Shown here: one piece after another, positions 1-8,986 of the stretch
How the letters are laid out: the number at the start of each line of letters is the position of its first letter
Numbering within the stretch: the first letter of the stretch is position 1
Source of the DNA: a virus
Length of the DNA: 64,000 bases
Strand: one strand, 5' to 3'
Virus record (IMG/VR): IMGVR_UViG_3300037201_000018
Location: 30,384 to 94,383 of that record
Made by a program: the position numbers and the translations under genes
The notes under the pieces: model-generated
Told to the model about the DNA's origin: nothing
Seen by the model: only the letters and a program-made list of their open reading frames with translations
The model's database searches: none

Positions 1-1712
1 CAGCAGACGCCTCAGTCGACATCACGGGTTGTAGTTCAAACGTCGGAGCGTTTTTGGGAACGGTATCGAAGGGAGCAGCTGGTTACGCCGGAATGGACTG
101 GGGGCAGATGACGAACCTGACCGCGGTGACTACCCTGACGAATACGACGATCGCCACGAGCCAAGTCATCGCCACGGTCACTAATCAGCTCACCGCCGCA
201 GCAATTGCGACAGGAGTCTGGGAGGATACGACCGCGGGAGGAGACTTCGGGACGGCTGGCAGCATCGGTCTCCTGCTCGTCACGAACGTCAACGCGACGA
301 TCGGCAGCCGACTAGCGACCTCAGGATACACAGCCCCGACGAACCTGACAGCAGCCCAGATCGCGACTGGAGTCTGGCAAGACGCAACTGCTGGAGACTT
401 CACCGTCTCGGGGAGCATCGGTAAGAGCTTATTCACGAGTGGCAACGCCCCCGGAGCTGCGTCTGGTCTGGCACTCGTCGGTTCCAACATGGGAAGTGCC
501 AGTTCAGTCACTGCGGCGATCACGCTCCCCGCTATCCCGAACAACTGGATCTCAGCGGCCGGGATCGCCGCCAATGCACTCAACGGAAAGGGTGACTGGC
601 TCCTGGCAGTTAATTACACAGCACCTCCGACGTCGGCACAAACGGCTACAGCGGTGTGGCAAGACTCGACTGCTGGGGACTTCACCGCGGCTGGGTCTAT
701 CGGTAAGTCCCTCGCACCAGCAACCCTCGGAGCCGTACCAGGAGCCTCAGGCGGGTTCCTGATCGCGGGAGCCAACGCAGCGACGACGTTCGCCACGCTG
801 ACTTCGACGGGAGCATTTACGGTCAACGGCGTGTCAAATGTATCACAAACAGGGGACAGCTTCGCGAGAATCGGGGCGCTTGGTGCTGGACTGACTGGGA
901 TCACTGGAGTTACTCTGGCAGCGAGCCAACCAGGAGTTACGATCCCTACGGTTACGACAGTCACCAACCAGCTGACGGCAGCGGTCATCGGTGGGGCAGT
1001 CTGGGACGTCACCCTCTCGGGCCACCTGGTAGGCGGGTCGACTGGAGCGGCACTGAACGCAGCTGGCTCGGCCGGTGACCCATGGTCGACGTTGATCCCC
1101 GGTGCTTACGGAGCTGGGACAGCAGGGAACCTCGTCGGTAACAACCTGGCGACGATCCTGACGAACCTCAACTCGCTTGTCACGACTGTCGGAGCCGCCG
1201 GTGCTGGATTGACAGCACTCGCGTCTGCCACGAACCTGGCAACAGCCAACACGGACATCAACGCCCTGATTACGACAGTCGGAGTTGCAGGTGCAGGATT
1301 AACGGCGCTGGCCCCTGCCTCGACTGCCCTCTCCTCCGTCGTCTGGACGAACGCGAGAGCGGGATATCAGGACAATCTCAACGTCGGAGGCAATGTCGCT
1401 TCTTCGTCTCAGTCAGTCACTCTCCTCGGGGCGATCGCCACAGTTGATGCCGACGTCCTCACGAGACTCGCCGCGACGTCCTACACGGTTCCTCCGACAG
1501 CAGCAGCGATTCAGTTGCAAGTCTTTAACGGGCTCGTCGATGGGACTTACTCCCTGAGACAGTGTGTCAAGGCAGCGGCTGCTGGCGCAGGCGGGGCATT
1601 GACTGGCGGACCTGGACCGTCTCTCGCGTTTAAGTCTCTCGACGGAACAACTGCGTTCACTTGTACTGTCGACTCTTCGGGTGACAGATCAGGATTCAAC
1701 TACACACTATGA
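1..1712 (+). CDS. Repeat-rich virion structural protein (5' end outside window)
   Basis: The frame is open from base 3 with no stop upstream, so the true start lies before the window; the TTG at 54 is only the first possible start inside it. The protein is Ala/Thr/Gly-rich and built from repeats. A module of the form A-x-I-A-T-x-V-W-x-D-x-T-A-G-D-F followed by G-S-I-G-K-S-L occurs about three times between residues 45 and 230, with a fainter copy near residue 310. A second pair of repeats (TTVGAAGAGLTALA type) lies near residues 385-425. Such repeats suit a fibrous appendage or upper-baseplate/tail-fibre protein. It overlaps the next gene by ATGA and heads the tail gene run. No enzymatic motif is seen. 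The exact virion role is inference. Confidence 0.6.
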   Translation, partial: ADASVDITGCSSNVGAFLGTVSKGAAGYAGMDWGQMTNLTAVTTLTNTTIATSQVIATVTNQLTAAAIATGVWEDTTAGGDFGTAGSIGLLLVTNVNATIGSRLATSGYTAPTNLTAAQIATGVWQDATAGDFTVSGSIGKSLFTSGNAPGAASGLALVGSNMGSASSVTAAITLPAIPNNWISAAGIAANALNGKGDWLLAVNYTAPPTSAQTATAVWQDSTAGDFTAAGSIGKSLAPATLGAVPGASGGFLIAGANAATTFATLTSTGAFTVNGVSNVSQTGDSFARIGALGAGLTGITGVTLAASQPGVTIPTVTTVTNQLTAAVIGGAVWDVTLSGHLVGGSTGAALNAAGSAGDPWSTLIPGAYGAGTAGNLVGNNLATILTNLNSLVTTVGAAGAGLTALASATNLATANTDINALITTVGVAGAGLTALAPASTALSSVVWTNARAGYQDNLNVGGNVASSSQSVTLLGAIATVDADVLTRLAATSYTVPPTAAAIQLQVFNGLVDGTYSLRQCVKAAAAGAGGALTGGPGPSLAFKSLDGTTAFTCTVDSSGDRSGFNYTL

Positions 1713-1891
1713 ACTTCTGGTCCTCTAGCTTCTGGGCAGCTTGGCACTGGGTCAGCAACTACTGGCACGGCGGTGGATTCGTACCTCCACCGGTTCATCC
1801 CAAGCCAGCCAAGTTTCTGTTCGCCCAGTCAAGAACGGCGACACTGTACGCGACTCCCCGTACCTCACAGCTTTATGCGGAGCCAAGATAG
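1709..1891 (+). CDS. Small Trp/Pro-rich phage protein
   Basis: This 60-residue protein starts with an ATGA overlap to the preceding structural gene, so translational coupling is likely. It has an aromatic N-terminus (several Trp and His within 20 residues), a Pro-rich middle and a C-terminal pair of near-repeats, TATLYATPRT and TSQLYAEPR. No known domain is recognised. Its position suggests a minor virion or linker component. Confidence 0.55.
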   Translation: MNFWSSSFWAAWHWVSNYWHGGGFVPPPVHPKPAKFLFAQSRTATLYATPRTSQLYAEPR

Positions 1892-2134
1892 GTGTCTCTC
1901 GATGTACACAAGCCTGGATCTAGAATCAAATTTAATAACAGCGGGAAGGACGAGATTGAGGCGACGATCACAGCTGTTTGCATCAGAGGGGATTCAAGAA
2001 CCGTTTATGTGACTTACGAAGTGATCTGGTGGAACGGAAGGACGAGGGAGGAGAAGTGGGTGACTGAGCACGAGCTGTGGAGTGTTGCCTCTCACGGCAA
2101 GGTCTCGATCGGATTCAATGGAGAATCTAAGTAG
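1892..2134 (+). CDS. Small phage protein of unknown function
   Basis: 80 residues starting at GTG directly after the TAG of the preceding gene. The sequence alternates beta-prone stretches (ITAVCIRG, YVTYEVIWWNG) with charged residues, like a small beta-barrel or SH3-like fold. It is placed between structural genes. No catalytic motif is seen. Confidence 0.5.
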   Translation: MSLDVHKPGSRIKFNNSGKDEIEATITAVCIRGDSRTVYVTYEVIWWNGRTREEKWVTEHELWSVASHGKVSIGFNGESK

Positions 2135-2508
2135 TGTCGACAGGAAGCCCGGGATTCGGATCGAACCAAGACCTCGTCGCGTCACCCGACGTGCTCGTTG
2201 CTGCACCGACGGATTCGTTCGATTTCTCCTTCGACTTCGTAACGCTTCCTCTGCTGCCGGGTGAGTACGTTTCGTCGATCGTTGCGACAGTCGTGACTTT
2301 ACAAGGAATTGCTCAGGCTCCCGGACTTATTACGAACGTCGCAGTCGGTCCTGGGTCGACTCCCACGGCGATCACGGCCCGAGTCAACTTCCCCATCGAC
2401 CAGTGTGACTACCTCGTGACAGTAGTCGTGACGACAGATTTTACAGGATCGTCGGGAGCGAGCGAGACGAGATCAGCTGTCTTTTGGGTTCAGGGGAGAG
2501 CGGCATGA
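2134..2508 (+). CDS. Probable structural protein with beta-sandwich character
   Basis: 124 residues, GTG start overlapping the preceding stop. The protein is rich in Val, Thr and Ser and ends with an alternating Val/Thr pattern followed by SAVFWVQGRAA, as in Ig-like or beta-sandwich phage decoration and head-tail proteins. It lies between a small protein and a head-tail completion gene, so a virion role is likely. The family is not recognised. Confidence 0.5.
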   Translation: MSTGSPGFGSNQDLVASPDVLVAAPTDSFDFSFDFVTLPLLPGEYVSSIVATVVTLQGIAQAPGLITNVAVGPGSTPTAITARVNFPIDQCDYLVTVVVTTDFTGSSGASETRSAVFWVQGRAA

Positions 2509-2810
2509 AACTCTCTCAATTGAATCCAGCTATCGGAAAAACAGCCGAGAAAGACGTACTCGAAATTTCATTCGATTGTCCGAAGTGCGGGATACCGTAT
2601 CGAATTCTGGCAAAAGGAAGAGTTCGTCAGCCAAAAGATGAGAGTCGGCATCTTTGGGGATTTGAAATTGGATTTAATTGGGACATCGATTGTAGTTACA
2701 TGATCGACTGGGACTCTATCACAGTAGACCCATCGATCATGAACCATCACCACGGTAAAAAACTCTGCGGGTTGGATGTCACAATCAGTAACGGCGAGAT
2801 TAAAGTCTGA
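2505..2810 (+). CDS. DUF6527-like zinc-binding protein
   Basis: 101 residues. The ATG at 2505 makes an ATGA overlap with the upstream stop; a longer in-frame start at 2484 is less likely. The N-terminal CPKCG motif (about residues 21-25), a central Trp/Phe-rich part and a C-terminal histidine run followed by a short S-N-G-E-I-K-V end resemble DUF6527 proteins, which are common in phage genomes. Function is unknown; a metal-binding fold is likely. Confidence 0.5.
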   Translation: MKLSQLNPAIGKTAEKDVLEISFDCPKCGIPYRILAKGRVRQPKDESRHLWGFEIGFNWDIDCSYMIDWDSITVDPSIMNHHHGKKLCGLDVTISNGEIKV

Positions 2811-3292
2811 TGCCCAAGATCGAGAATCTGAACAAGCTGCTCTCAAAGCTCAGTCAGAAGCAGAAGGAGGCAGTCAAGGCGAGCGAGGCTTCGGTAACTA
2901 CCGGGTTCACACAGAACTACGCGGTGCACGTTCACGAGAACATGGAAGCTAAGCATAACGTCGGACAGGCCAAGTTCCTCGAACAGCCGGCGAGAGAGCT
3001 AAACAACAGTGGAGAGCTGTCCAATATCATGACGAAGGCACTCAAGCGGGGAGCGACAGTCGAGCAGGGGCTTCTCCTTGACGGATTACGAATCCAACGA
3101 GAGGCGCAGAAACTAACCCCGGTCGACACAGGAGCACTGAAGGCGAGTGCCTTTACGTCACTAACGAGAGACGAGGAGCAGGCAGCAGAAACAGCATTAG
3201 CAACCTCGAACGCAATCAAATTATCGGTGACGTCTCAGAGAGCCAAGAAGTCAGAGTCAAAGAAACTGAAGGGTTTACCGAGGACCTACTGA
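2810..3292 (+). CDS. HK97 gp10-like head-tail / tail completion protein
   Basis: 160 residues, overlapping the preceding stop by one base. Two features mark the HK97-gp10-like family of connector proteins: the YAVHVHENMEAKH...AKFLEQPAREL segment (about residues 38-65) and the later AQKLTPVDTGALKASA segment. These proteins sit at the head-tail interface. The C-terminus is basic. The gene is followed by tail terminator and tail tube genes, the usual order in siphoviruses. Confidence 0.75.
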   Translation: MPKIENLNKLLSKLSQKQKEAVKASEASVTTGFTQNYAVHVHENMEAKHNVGQAKFLEQPARELNNSGELSNIMTKALKRGATVEQGLLLDGLRIQREAQKLTPVDTGALKASAFTSLTRDEEQAAETALATSNAIKLSVTSQRAKKSESKKLKGLPRTY

Positions 3293-3293
3293 G

Positions 3294-3764
3294 TTGAGTA
3301 TCCCCCTAGCTAACTCCCCCGCCGACGTCGTTCGCTACCTGCTGATCGCGCTCGGCTTGGGAACCTTACCGACAAACACTCCACAAGGGAACTGGCCTAT
3401 TAGTTCTGGTCAGGAGTTGAACGACCCTGATAACACTGTGACAGTCTACGACACGCTGGGAAACAAGCACGCGAGGATCATGATCGACGGGCAAGTCGTC
3501 GAGGACCCCGGCATCCAGATCAGAGTGAGAGCGACTGACAACCCTACCGCTCAGACTCAGGCGGAGATCATCAAGCAGGCGATCGACGAGAGAGCAACGG
3601 GATACAACGTCCAGATCCCCGACTTGAGCAACGTGCTTCACAACTTCACGGTCTACGCTCTCAATCGATCAGGGAACCCGATCCAGTTGGGGAAGGAGTC
3701 CCCGACGAGCAACAGAAGGATCTACACGATCAACGCCACGGTAACTCTCAGACAGGCAACCTAA
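3294..3764 (+). CDS. Probable tail terminator / minor capsid protein
   Basis: 156 residues, TTG start two bases after the preceding stop. The order (gp10-like gene, this gene, tail tube gene) is that of tail terminator proteins, which cap the tail tube. The middle (GIQIRVRATDNPTAQTQAEII) and the Thr/Arg beta-strand C-terminus fit the gpU/terminator fold. Assignment rests mainly on synteny and length. Confidence 0.6.
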   Translation: MSIPLANSPADVVRYLLIALGLGTLPTNTPQGNWPISSGQELNDPDNTVTVYDTLGNKHARIMIDGQVVEDPGIQIRVRATDNPTAQTQAEIIKQAIDERATGYNVQIPDLSNVLHNFTVYALNRSGNPIQLGKESPTSNRRIYTINATVTLRQAT

Positions 3765-3782
3765 CTAACAGAGGAGAACGAT

Positions 3783-4259
3783 ATGGCTGCACCCCCGGTC
3801 ACCGCCCGAGTCCTTCCGACTCACGGCAAGATCTACAACGGATTCCCGACGACGATAGCATTGAGTCTCAATCCCGCGATCAACATCTACGAGAAGACCG
3901 TCATGCCACCTGGACTCGACGGAGGGGAGATGATCGACGTCACGACGATGCTGAACGTCGCCTGGCGGACGATGGTCCCCCGCTCCCTGAAGACCCTCTC
4001 ACCGATCACGATCGTCGGACTGTACTCAGCTTACCTGTACCTCGACATGCTGGCAGTTCTGAACTTACAGGGAGCCGCCTCGGTCCACTTCCCAGACGGC
4101 GACGTCTACTCGTTCTGGGCAACTTTGAACAAGTTCGAGACTCCCGCCCACGCAGAGGGAGTCGCACCTGAGGCGACCTTCACGCTGACCCCGACAAACT
4201 GGGACCCGGTCTTGCTTGTCGAGTCCGGCCCAATCCTTACCTCCGTCTCAGGGACCTAG
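3783..4259 (+). CDS. Major tail tube protein
   Basis: 158 residues, preceded by a clear GAGGAG Shine-Dalgarno site 5-6 bases before ATG. It lies between the tail terminator and the tail assembly chaperones, the standard place of the major tail protein. It is a beta-rich sequence with no catalytic motif. The gene has its own strong ribosome site and is followed by a 153-base noncoding gap, consistent with high expression of a major structural protein. Confidence 0.7.
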   Translation: MAAPPVTARVLPTHGKIYNGFPTTIALSLNPAINIYEKTVMPPGLDGGEMIDVTTMLNVAWRTMVPRSLKTLSPITIVGLYSAYLYLDMLAVLNLQGAASVHFPDGDVYSFWATLNKFETPAHAEGVAPEATFTLTPTNWDPVLLVESGPILTSVSGT

Positions 4260-4412
4260 CAGATCGTAGGACGTGTTCGGACCCCTGAGTAGGGAATCCT
4301 AGCCTAAACACTTTAGGAGTTTCCTTCGGCGCGGCCCGTCTGAGTCAGGATTTTCCAGTTTCTCCAGGCTCGGATGGGCTGCGTCTTTCTCAAACTGGAA
4401 AGGTAGCGAGCG
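4260..4412 (+). repeat. Noncoding gap with an inverted repeat before the tail chaperone gene
   Basis: The gap between tail tube and chaperone genes contains a perfect 10-base inverted repeat, TTTCCAGTTT at 4352-4361 and AAACTGGAAA at 4392-4401, with a 30-base loop. The right arm ends 11 bases before the chaperone ATG and could affect its ribosome loading. No T-run follows, so it is not a standard terminator. Function is unknown. Confidence 0.5.
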
Positions 4413-4844
4413 ATGACAGAAGTGATGGACTTCGAGTCCCTAGCCCCGATCGACGTCGAAGTCAAGTACAAGGGGCAGACGCTGACGTTGAGGAGCGCAA
4501 ACGGGGCAGTCGGTACACTCTTCAAAAACAAGATCATCCAGTATGAATCCTGCGACCGGAGGGACATGGCGGACATCCAGCCTTGGCTCGTCTCGGTCTG
4601 CCTCTTTCGTCGAGTTCCTGACCTGGCAATCCCTGGGGATCAGGGTGAACTGGTTCCAGTGTCGGTCGTGAGAACGTTCCCTCATCCAATGCTCAAGAAG
4701 CTGTTCGACAAGGCGGTCGAGATTGGTGAATTGATTCCCGAGGACGAGACGATCGAGTCACTGGAGAAGAAGCTGGCGATCCTTCGGAAGCAGGAGGCGG
4801 CGAGAAAAAACGGGCACGAGTCTACGGGGACTGGTTCGAGTTAG
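4413..4844 (+). CDS. Tail assembly chaperone, short (G-like) form
   Basis: 143 residues ending at a TAG. It lies between the tail tube gene and the tape measure gene, where siphoviruses encode the G and G-T chaperones. The C-terminal quarter is helical and charged (residues ~105-140). The last codons cross an A-AAA-AAC slippery site, after which the -1 frame stays open for 93 more codons. The short form is made when no shift occurs. Confidence 0.75.
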   Translation: MTEVMDFESLAPIDVEVKYKGQTLTLRSANGAVGTLFKNKIIQYESCDRRDMADIQPWLVSVCLFRRVPDLAIPGDQGELVPVSVVRTFPHPMLKKLFDKAVEIGELIPEDETIESLEKKLAILRKQEAARKNGHESTGTGSS

Positions 4845-5092
4845 CGGCTTATTACGGCCACTCGGGGCCGATCCACTCGTTCATGAGTTGCATGTCTTAC
4901 AGGGAGTTCCTGACTCGCGTCGACCTGATGAACGAAGAGCGTAAACGAGAGAACCAGGGAACTCAACCGAGTCAAGCTCCTCAACTCTCTCCCGAGGAAC
5001 AAGCGAGACAGTCCAAGGCGGCTTGGGCAGGGGCGTTGGGAATGACGAAGACTCAAACTGGAGAGATTCGTGGGGCACCCCTTGGAAGATAA
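4413..5092 (+). CDS. Tail assembly chaperone, -1 frameshifted (GT-like) fusion
   Basis: A -1 shift at 4805-4811 joins residues 1-133 of the short form to the frame that runs from 4811 to the stop at 5090-5092, giving about 226 residues. The T-like part begins R-V-Y-G-D-W-F-E-L-A-A-Y-Y-G and continues into a charged, Gln/Pro-rich tail. The -1 frame has no stop between the slip site and 5092 and has no good start of its own near the junction. Gene order, slippery heptamer and overlap match lambda G/GT-type chaperone pairs. Confidence 0.8.
4805..4811 (+). promoter_or_regulatory. -1 programmed ribosomal frameshift site A AAA AAC
   Basis: In the chaperone frame the codons are AGA AAA AAC (4803-4811), so the heptamer A-AAA-AAC is in the exact X-XXY-YYZ phase needed for a -1 slip. 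The downstream -1 frame encodes the rest of the fusion. This is a canonical slippery sequence in the canonical genomic position. Confidence 0.85.
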
Positions 5093-5450
5093 CAAGACTG
5101 CGTTCACTGACAAGAACAACGCGACGACTGTCCTGAACAGTAAGTGGAGAACTCGCGTAGCAGAGTACAAGGGAGAAACTGAGATGAAGATGAAGGAGTT
5201 CAAGAACGGGAAAGAGACGTTCAACACGCTCTCCCCGATCCCAGATCAGGACATCCAACTGGGAGACGGGAGAGTCCTTCGAGTCCAAGGTTGGCGACCC
5301 AAGGGAGACCCAGAGGTTTGGTCTCTGGTGAAGATCAAGATCACGGATTACATCTGCATGCCCGAGAAAGAGACGGACGACGACTTCCTTAAGAAAAGCT
5401 ACGGGATGCTGAGGGACCTGGCTCAGAAGAGAGAGGACGAGAGTAAATAA
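5070..5450 (+). CDS. Phage protein between tail chaperone and tape measure
   Basis: 126 residues from the GTG at 5070, which has a GGAG site 6-7 bases upstream; a TTG at 5082 is an alternative. It overlaps the end of the frameshifted chaperone. The N-terminal half is Lys/Glu-rich and the C-terminal half is a small mixed fold ending in a charged helix. Family not recognised; a tail assembly accessory is possible from position. Confidence 0.55.
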   Translation: MGHPLEDNKTAFTDKNNATTVLNSKWRTRVAEYKGETEMKMKEFKNGKETFNTLSPIPDQDIQLGDGRVLRVQGWRPKGDPEVWSLVKIKITDYICMPEKETDDDFLKKSYGMLRDLAQKREDESK

Positions 5451-5452
5451 CG

Positions 5453-7804
5453 ATGGCTGGTGAGACCGAACTCGAAAGATTAGTCGTCCGCCTGACTGGC
5501 GACGGTAGCCAGTATAAGCGGATGTTGGATACGGCGATCTCAGCGACGACCTCCGCGGCCGAGAAGATCGAGCAGTCGACTGAGAAGATGGGCTCCGGGA
5601 TGGTCGCCAAGGGAGTCCTCATCGCTGAGGGCGTGACCCTGATGGTTGAGAAGTTCAAAGAATTCGGGAAGGAGGCTCTCTCCGCTTTCAGATCTCACGA
5701 GGACGCAGAGTTCAAACTGAAGGCGGTGATCGAAGCGAACGGGGAATCTGTCTCCAAGGTAACTGAAGAGTACGAAAAGTTTGCTGACACGATCGGCAAG
5801 ACAACGACTCACGGTAAGGTTCAAGTTCTTCAGTTACTTCAGATGGCTGAAACCTACGGTTTGACAGGAACTAAGGCAGAGCAGGCAGTCAAACACGCAC
5901 TGGGATTCGAGGATGCGTTAGGTCACAGCGCAGAGGGGGCCTTACGCCTGACTGCGAGACTCCAGCAGGGCAGCGCTGAGATGCTGGGGAGGTTCGTCCC
6001 CGGCCTTGACAAGGCGACGAGCGAGCAAGCCAAGCTGACTCTCGCGAACGACCGCTTCAACAAGATGTTCAAGGTCTCCGAGTCGTTGACTGAGACGACG
6101 ACCGGCGCAATTACGATGTTCCACAAATCGATACATTCGTTATTTGCGGAGCTGGGGGGACTCGTCGCTCTCGGCCTCAAGCCGATAGTCAAGCTACTCA
6201 CGGAGGGAATCGACGCATTCCAGAAGCTAGACCCAGAGATCAAGAAGGTGACGTCTTCCATCGCCGCGTTCACGGCGGTCACGCTGGCAATAGGAGCCGC
6301 AAGTACCTACGCACCGATTGTCGGGGCCTTCAAGCTGCTCGGGACGGTAATCGGATTCTTGACAGGACCGATCGGCCTCGTCGCGGCTGCCATCGTGGGG
6401 CTTGGATACCTTGTGGTTAAGCACTTCGGAGGGATCAGCGAGACGTTCACGGCGATCAAGACCAAGTTTGACGAGTTTGCGAACTACGTTCGGCCTGTTA
6501 CTACGGAGTTGGGTAACATCTTTCGTGTGGTGTGGGACGATATCCTAGAGGCAGGACAGACCACGTTCAATACCCTCTCACTGTTCATCAGCCCGATACT
6601 GGCGAAGCTCGGGGTCTTGATGACTGGATTCTGGGATACGTTCAGACGGGCGTCGATCGAGGCACTCATCGGAGCCGAGTTCGCGATCCGTAACTGGAAG
6701 GAGATGCTAGCCCTGGCAGCGACGTTTGCGCGTCTTAAATTTGAGACGTTCAAGGAAGACGCGAAGTATCTCTTCACTGACGAGATCCCTAACTACCTCC
6801 AGAACATGACAGGCGTGTTTAAAGCTACGTGGAAAGCCGTGTTTGATAGTGCGACGGACGCATTCAATCAGCTCGGAGCAAACTTAGTAAGCATCTCTCT
6901 CCACTTGCCGCAGCTGCTATCGGGCCGGATGGATTTCAGCCAAGTTTGGAATCCGCTAGTTGAGAACTTTGAGATTACGATCCCTAAGATCGTCCCTCTA
7001 GCCAAACGCGAACTGAGTTTCGTCGAGAAGGCACTGACGGCGGCTATGAAGGTGATGGGCGGTGGACTCGCCGCGTCGTTCATGGATTTTCGGGCCAAGC
7101 GGGTCGGTGAGTTACTCTTTCCAGACAAGGCGATCGACGCCGCCGTAGATAAGACGGCTAACAAACTGAATACGGACATCCTCCCAGTCGCGAAGGCGAT
7201 CAACAAGGAGCTGCGCCCGCCTGACGTCGTGTTCTGGAGCGCGACTGCGATCACCCACGCGAGGAACCAGCTGTTCGGCCTCGCCAGGACGATCAAGACT
7301 GTTCAGACCGTAGGCAACGCGACCGTCACCAACGTGGGAGGCGGCGTAGCGGGCCATGCCAGAGCAGCCCCTGCCGCTGTTGGAGCTGCTGCCGTTCACC
7401 CCGCGATCGCTCAGATCGTCCGTGCGGCGGTGGGTGCCTCTGCTGCCCCTGACCTGCCCGTAGAACTTGAAGAGGGTAAGTTCGGAACGGCAAATCTAAT
7501 TAGCAGCAATCGTAAGCAACGGCAGCAAGAGTTCCTCCGCAAGGCCGGCGTCGTACCAGCAGGAGCTGCCCCCTCTATCCGACAGGGTCTCATACGTCCT
7601 AAATTGCAATCTGGTTTTGGCTACAAGCAACGTCAGCAAGAGTTCCTCCGCAAGGCCGGAGTCACTCCCGTTACTCCGCCGCCGGGGAGTCTCTCTCCCC
7701 AACAGACGACAATGACGGATCAGTTACTTCAGCAGATCGTGACGTTGCTGAGTGACAAAAACAAGAAGAGGACGCTCGAAGTCAGACCCCTGGGGATAGC
7801 ATGA
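5453..7804 (+). CDS. Tape measure protein
   Basis: 783 residues, the longest tail gene of the module and placed right after the chaperone genes. It is mostly helical with alternating charged coiled-coil parts (residues ~30-230) and a hydrophobic segment around residues 265-325 (runs such as IGAASTYAPIVGAF and VAAAIVGLGYLVV), typical of tape measures that form membrane-spanning segments on DNA injection. A 13-residue motif, KQRQQEFLRKAGV, appears twice near the C-terminus (about residues 686 and 726). By the usual scaling of roughly 1.5 angstrom per residue the tail would be about 115-120 nm; that figure is an inference. Confidence 0.85.
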   Translation: MAGETELERLVVRLTGDGSQYKRMLDTAISATTSAAEKIEQSTEKMGSGMVAKGVLIAEGVTLMVEKFKEFGKEALSAFRSHEDAEFKLKAVIEANGESVSKVTEEYEKFADTIGKTTTHGKVQVLQLLQMAETYGLTGTKAEQAVKHALGFEDALGHSAEGALRLTARLQQGSAEMLGRFVPGLDKATSEQAKLTLANDRFNKMFKVSESLTETTTGAITMFHKSIHSLFAELGGLVALGLKPIVKLLTEGIDAFQKLDPEIKKVTSSIAAFTAVTLAIGAASTYAPIVGAFKLLGTVIGFLTGPIGLVAAAIVGLGYLVVKHFGGISETFTAIKTKFDEFANYVRPVTTELGNIFRVVWDDILEAGQTTFNTLSLFISPILAKLGVLMTGFWDTFRRASIEALIGAEFAIRNWKEMLALAATFARLKFETFKEDAKYLFTDEIPNYLQNMTGVFKATWKAVFDSATDAFNQLGANLVSISLHLPQLLSGRMDFSQVWNPLVENFEITIPKIVPLAKRELSFVEKALTAAMKVMGGGLAASFMDFRAKRVGELLFPDKAIDAAVDKTANKLNTDILPVAKAINKELRPPDVVFWSATAITHARNQLFGLARTIKTVQTVGNATVTNVGGGVAGHARAAPAAVGAAAVHPAIAQIVRAAVGASAAPDLPVELEEGKFGTANLISSNRKQRQQEFLRKAGVVPAGAAPSIRQGLIRPKLQSGFGYKQRQQEFLRKAGVTPVTPPPGSLSPQQTTMTDQLLQQIVTLLSDKNKKRTLEVRPLGIA

Positions 7805-8976
7805 CCGCGACTGTCCAAGGTATCCTCTCGTGGAGCGCGTCTGAGAACCAGGACGGGCACAAGGACTACCACATCGTCCTGGAGGTCGAGTCAGCTCTAA
7901 ATGACGGTCCCGACGCGATCCTCAACGCTGCTGGGATGCCGGCGATTGGTGCACCGTACCAAGGTTCTTCCCTGCCAATGGTCGCCAACGGCGGTAGCCC
8001 CTCGATAATCAACGACTTCAACCCTTGGGCCTTCCGTTGGCCGAACTGCGAAGTCAAGATTCACAGCGAGAAGAGCGGAGAGAACACGAAGTGGTACGAG
8101 GCGGACATCCTGTTCTCGACCCGGCCTCTCGAACGGTGCATGACGGCGCTACCAGCGAACCCGATCAGCGAACCTCCCAAAATCGGGGGGTCGTTCACCA
8201 AGTTCACACGGGAGGCGCTGGTCGACCGCTATGGCTATCCAATCCTCAACTCCGCGTTGGAGCCGATAACTGGGCAGCAGGTCGAGAGGGATTACAACAC
8301 GGCATCGGTTACGATCGAGATGAACTTCGCCACGTTCGGGGGTGGAACGTGGGCACCGATGATCGACACATTGAATGACTCAACTCTGTGGGGTCTTCCT
8401 CCCCGATGCGTCAAACTGAGTAACGTCAGATGGCAAAGAAAGTTGTATTCACTCTGTACGTTCTTTTACAACTTCACCTACGAGTTCGACATCAACTTTG
8501 AGACGTTTGACCGCCTGCTACCAGACATCGGGACCAAGATCTTGGCTCCGGGTGGCAACGTGTTCAACCCCAGTCACTTCGTCGCCTACCAGGATCTCCA
8601 GGGGAACACAGGGACGGTGACGCTCGACGGTTCTGGTAACCAGTGGACTGGGATCAGTTCTGGTGTAGTTATCGTCGGGTTTTCGGTCAGTACTAACTCC
8701 CTAATCTCGACAGCTGCACCGCACAATCTATCTATTGGGGATCAATGTATCATCGTCGGGACTGGTGGGACGGTAAACCTCAACGGAACATGGGAAGTAA
8801 CTGATACGCCTACATCGAACGAGATCATTATCGATAACCCTTTCGTTCCTTCAGCGACGCTCTCGGCAGCCAGTCAACTTGGTAGCTTTGCCAACTCGAC
8901 CCTACCCGGATCGAACTACGTGCAGTTCTATGACGAATCCAACTTCCTGCTGCTCGGGATTCCCTCCTCTCTCTAG
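7801..8976 (+). CDS. Distal tail / tail-tip structural protein
   Basis: 391 residues, ATGA overlap with the tape measure stop, where siphoviruses encode distal tail proteins. The N-terminal two thirds are unrecognised. Residues ~300-345 contain a module of the type STAAPHNLSIGDQCIIVGTG...NGTWEV, which recurs in many phage tail proteins as a small beta-domain repeat unit. A baseplate or tail-tip role follows from position and this module. Confidence 0.65.
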   Translation: MTATVQGILSWSASENQDGHKDYHIVLEVESALNDGPDAILNAAGMPAIGAPYQGSSLPMVANGGSPSIINDFNPWAFRWPNCEVKIHSEKSGENTKWYEADILFSTRPLERCMTALPANPISEPPKIGGSFTKFTREALVDRYGYPILNSALEPITGQQVERDYNTASVTIEMNFATFGGGTWAPMIDTLNDSTLWGLPPRCVKLSNVRWQRKLYSLCTFFYNFTYEFDINFETFDRLLPDIGTKILAPGGNVFNPSHFVAYQDLQGNTGTVTLDGSGNQWTGISSGVVIVGFSVSTNSLISTAAPHNLSIGDQCIIVGTGGTVNLNGTWEVTDTPTSNEIIIDNPFVPSATLSAASQLGSFANSTLPGSNYVQFYDESNFLLLGIPSSL

Positions 8977-8986
8977 CGAGCGAACG

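Noticed and set aside
185-1012. Two 132-codon minus-strand ORFs under the first structural gene
   Set aside because: Composition mirrors the sense repeats; no ribosome sites or motifs.
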